Source: Dactylosporangium sp. AC04546
Lineage (GTDB): Bacteria > Actinomycetota > Actinomycetes > Mycobacteriales > Micromonosporaceae
Direction of reading: 5' to 3'
DNA length: 32,361 nucleotides
NCBI RefSeq assembly: GCF_022095675.1
Contig: NZ_JAHYSG010000132.1
Location: 1-32,361 of the forward strand
Shown here in pieces: positions 32,182 through 32,361 of the stretch. Position 1 is the stretch's first letter. Each line of letters opens with the position of its first letter. The translations under genes and the position numbers were made by a program. Under the pieces are notes generated by a model. That model saw nothing but the letters and a program-made list of their open reading frames with translations, was not told the origin of the DNA and ran no database searches.

Positions 32182-32361
32182 GTGGACCCTCACCTGCTGC
32201 GGACGTTCGTCGCGGTGGCCCGCCTCGGGTCGTTCTCGGCCGCGGCGGGCGAGCTGGGATACACGCAGTCGGCCGTGTCGCAGCAGATCGCGGCGCTGGA
32301 GCACGACCTCGGCGCGACGCTGCTGCTGCGCCGGCCGGTGCGGACGACCGACGCGGGCGCG
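32182..32361 (+). CDS. LysR-family transcriptional regulator (C-terminus beyond window)
   Basis: 60 codons from GTG 32182 to the window edge. They form the complete LysR winged helix-turn-helix: VDPHLLRTFVAVARLGSF, SAAAGELGYTQSAVSQQIAALE (recognition helix QSAVSQQI) and LGATLLLRR. The co-inducer domain is outside the window. Divergent from the amidotransferase-like gene, which it probably controls. Confidence 0.88.
   Translation, partial: MDPHLLRTFVAVARLGSFSAAAGELGYTQSAVSQQIAALEHDLGATLLLRRPVRTTDAGA

Noticed and set aside
1..32361. tRNA, rRNA, CRISPR, integrase, transposase or toxin-antitoxin genes
   Set aside because: None could be recognised by eye; tRNA finding would need a covariance search to exclude fully.

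Overview
This is a chromosomal window from a very GC-rich actinobacterium. Third codon positions are almost always G or C, GTG starts are frequent, and it carries an accessory SecA2, a deazaflavin-dependent nitroreductase-type protein and a DUF3040 protein. The gene mix and a GATC-centred palindromic intergenic repeat would fit a Micromonosporaceae-like genome, but that family assignment is inference. I see no rRNA, tRNA, CRISPR array, insertion sequence or phage gene.

Layout. 1-1994: a truncated NarL-type sensor kinase translationally coupled to a DoxX membrane protein, divergent from a MarR regulator across an AT-rich operator region. 2007-6437: secA2, a Sir2 deacylase, a BKACE (DUF849) enzyme and a DUF3040 protein. 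6670-10175: a compact four-gene plus-strand cluster (Pro/Gln-rich lipocalin-like membrane protein, AI-2E-type permease, nitroreductase-type protein, GH105 hydrolase), followed by a tandem duplication, a probable gene remnant and a GNAT acetyltransferase.

The core of the window is a ten-gene minus-strand operon, 21117 down to 11234: uraD, uraH, uricase, xanthine dehydrogenase FAD and FeS subunits, 8-oxoguanine deaminase, xanthine dehydrogenase Mo subunit, a DUF6986-type aldolase-like protein, allantoinase and allantoicase. Neighbours overlap by 4-14 nt or lie within 1 nt, so it is probably one transcript. It makes urate by two entries (xanthine and 8-oxoguanine) and takes it through HIU, OHCU, allantoin and allantoate to ureidoglycolate plus urea. 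A perfect inverted repeat sits just upstream of uraD, in the region shared with a divergent gene for a membrane-anchored AAA ATPase.

22548-24434 is a divergent MarR / DHA2 efflux pair with palindromic sites between them. 24435-25072 has no gene but holds two tandem copies of an element ending in a 58-bp near-perfect hairpin. 25073-29128 has a second GNAT protein, a start-damaged small membrane ORF, a methyltransferase, and a response regulator / sensor kinase pair followed by a secreted Asp/His/Gly-rich repeat protein. 29426-32361 has a small hypothetical, an exported endonuclease/phosphatase-family protein, a membrane-anchored hypothetical, a CTP-synthase-like amidotransferase homologue and the start of a LysR regulator.
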